From SLQH01 sp964612995 (GTDB lineage: Bacteria; Planctomycetota; UBA11346), in contig CAZTGE010000187.1 in NCBI GenBank assembly GCA_964612995.1, positions 1 to 6,951 of the forward strand: a stretch of 6,951 nucleotides of DNA, read 5' to 3'. Position numbers and translations under genes: made by a program. The notes under the pieces are model-generated. The model did no database searches, had not been told where the DNA came from, and saw only the letters and a program-made list of their open reading frames with translations. Position 1 is the first letter of the stretch. Each line of letters opens with the position of its first letter. Below, in pieces: positions 6,770 through 6,951 of this stretch.

Positions 6770-6829
6770 GTAACCACTCAGGCCCATCGGGCATGAGTGG
6801 TTACCTCGCCTTTTTTCGGGGCCCCATCG
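6770..6829. repeat. Right copy of the 60-bp inverted repeat with hairpin
   Basis: This is the partner of 1-60, matching its reverse complement at 56 of 60 positions. The hairpin occupies 6770-6804: a perfect 11-bp stem GTAACCACTCA/TGAGTGGTTAC, one mismatch, then GCCC/GGGC around loop ATC. A T6 run follows at 6811-6816, so it resembles a terminator for rightward transcription, although the 6-nt gap before the T run is longer than usual. The outer 13 bp, CGGGGCCCCATCG (6817-6829), are identical in both copies. Read rightward the end starts GTAACC, against GTAAGC in the left copy. Confidence 0.85.
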
Positions 6830-6951
6830 TACGCGATGGGGTCTGGCGCCGAGTGGTGGGCGAAGCGGGTATCGCCGCAGGCGATAGCTGGCCCCAGTGG
6901 GGCCAGCGGCCCGTGGAGCGCAAGCGCAGCCCCGCAGGTCGTCAGGCCGAG
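6793..6951 (+). CDS. Partial open frame starting inside the right repeat, unknown product
   Basis: From the ATG at 6793 the frame is open for 53 codons to the window edge, reading MSGYLAFFRGPIVRDGVW and onward to an arginine-rich end. I recognise no family. The left repeat carries the same start on the opposite strand (MSGYFALFRGPI), so the frame is shared by both copies. It overlaps several perfect hairpins and no clear Shine-Dalgarno sequence precedes it, so it may be structured non-coding repeat sequence rather than a gene. Confidence 0.25.
   Translation, partial: MSGYLAFFRGPIVRDGVWRRVVGEAGIAAGDSWPQWGQRPVERKRSPAGRQAE
6822..6841. repeat. Hairpin at the outer edge of the right repeat
   Basis: CCCCATCG (6822-6829) and CGATGGGG (6834-6841) form a perfect 8-bp stem with loop TACG. 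Its left arm is the outermost part of the 60-bp repeat, so the repeated unit may be longer than the 60 bp visible on the left, where the window begins at the equivalent base. Confidence 0.6.
6870..6906. repeat. Two adjacent perfect small hairpins
   Basis: TATCGCC/GGCGATA (6870-6876 and 6880-6886, loop GCA) is followed one base later by CTGGCCCC/GGGGCCAG (6888-6895 and 6899-6906, loop AGT). Two perfect stems side by side with 3-nt loops suggest a structured RNA or a repeat element continuing beyond the window. Confidence 0.55.

Noticed and set aside
1..6951. CRISPR array, tRNA or rRNA genes
   Set aside because: No regularly spaced direct repeats and no recognisable tRNA or rRNA sequence were seen on either strand.

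Overview
The window is high-GC bacterial DNA (roughly two thirds G+C by eye). The codon use is strongly GC3-rich, start regions are conventional, and one protein has an export signal. A sigma-54 activator and a large exported multidomain protein with malectin-like and Calx-beta modules suggest a Gram-negative-type environmental bacterium, such as a high-GC gammaproteobacterium or planctomycete. The sequence alone does not settle the phylum.

The core is a divergent gene pair. Leftward (544-3990, minus) runs a 1148-aa exported protein. It starts with a clan CD / C25-like (gingipain-type) cysteine peptidase domain with visible His and Cys motifs, followed by a PKD/Ig-like module, a malectin-like domain, an ASPM/choice-of-anchor-D-like domain and three Calx-beta domains. 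Rightward (4293-6536, plus) runs a sigma-54 enhancer-binding protein with intact Walker A, GAFTGA, Walker B and arginine-finger motifs. It has no receiver domain, a long TPR-like helical N-terminus, and a winged helix in place of the usual Fis-type helix-turn-helix. The roughly 300-bp region between the starts holds a weak -24/-12-like site reading toward the peptidase and upstream repeats that could be activator sites. The simplest reading is a self-contained unit in which the regulator switches on the exported peptidase; this is inference.

The pair is bracketed by near-identical 60-bp inverted repeats (1-60 and 6770-6829, 56 of 60 positions matching). Each contains a 35-nt hairpin followed, reading outward, by a T run. 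The inner edge of the left copy coincides with the point where an AraC-family DNA-binding domain is cut off: only its C-terminal part remains (61-288), and it runs into a long palindrome (288-347). This suggests the 60-bp units are ends of mobile or dispersed elements lying outside the pair. An open frame begins at the same place in both copies and reads outward; on the right it continues to the window edge.

The flanks are otherwise gene-poor. Positions 348-543 hold a terminator-like hairpin and no convincing gene. Positions 6537-6769 hold a possible decayed minus-strand coding fragment and a short period-8 repeat. Positions 6822-6906 are rich in small perfect hairpins.
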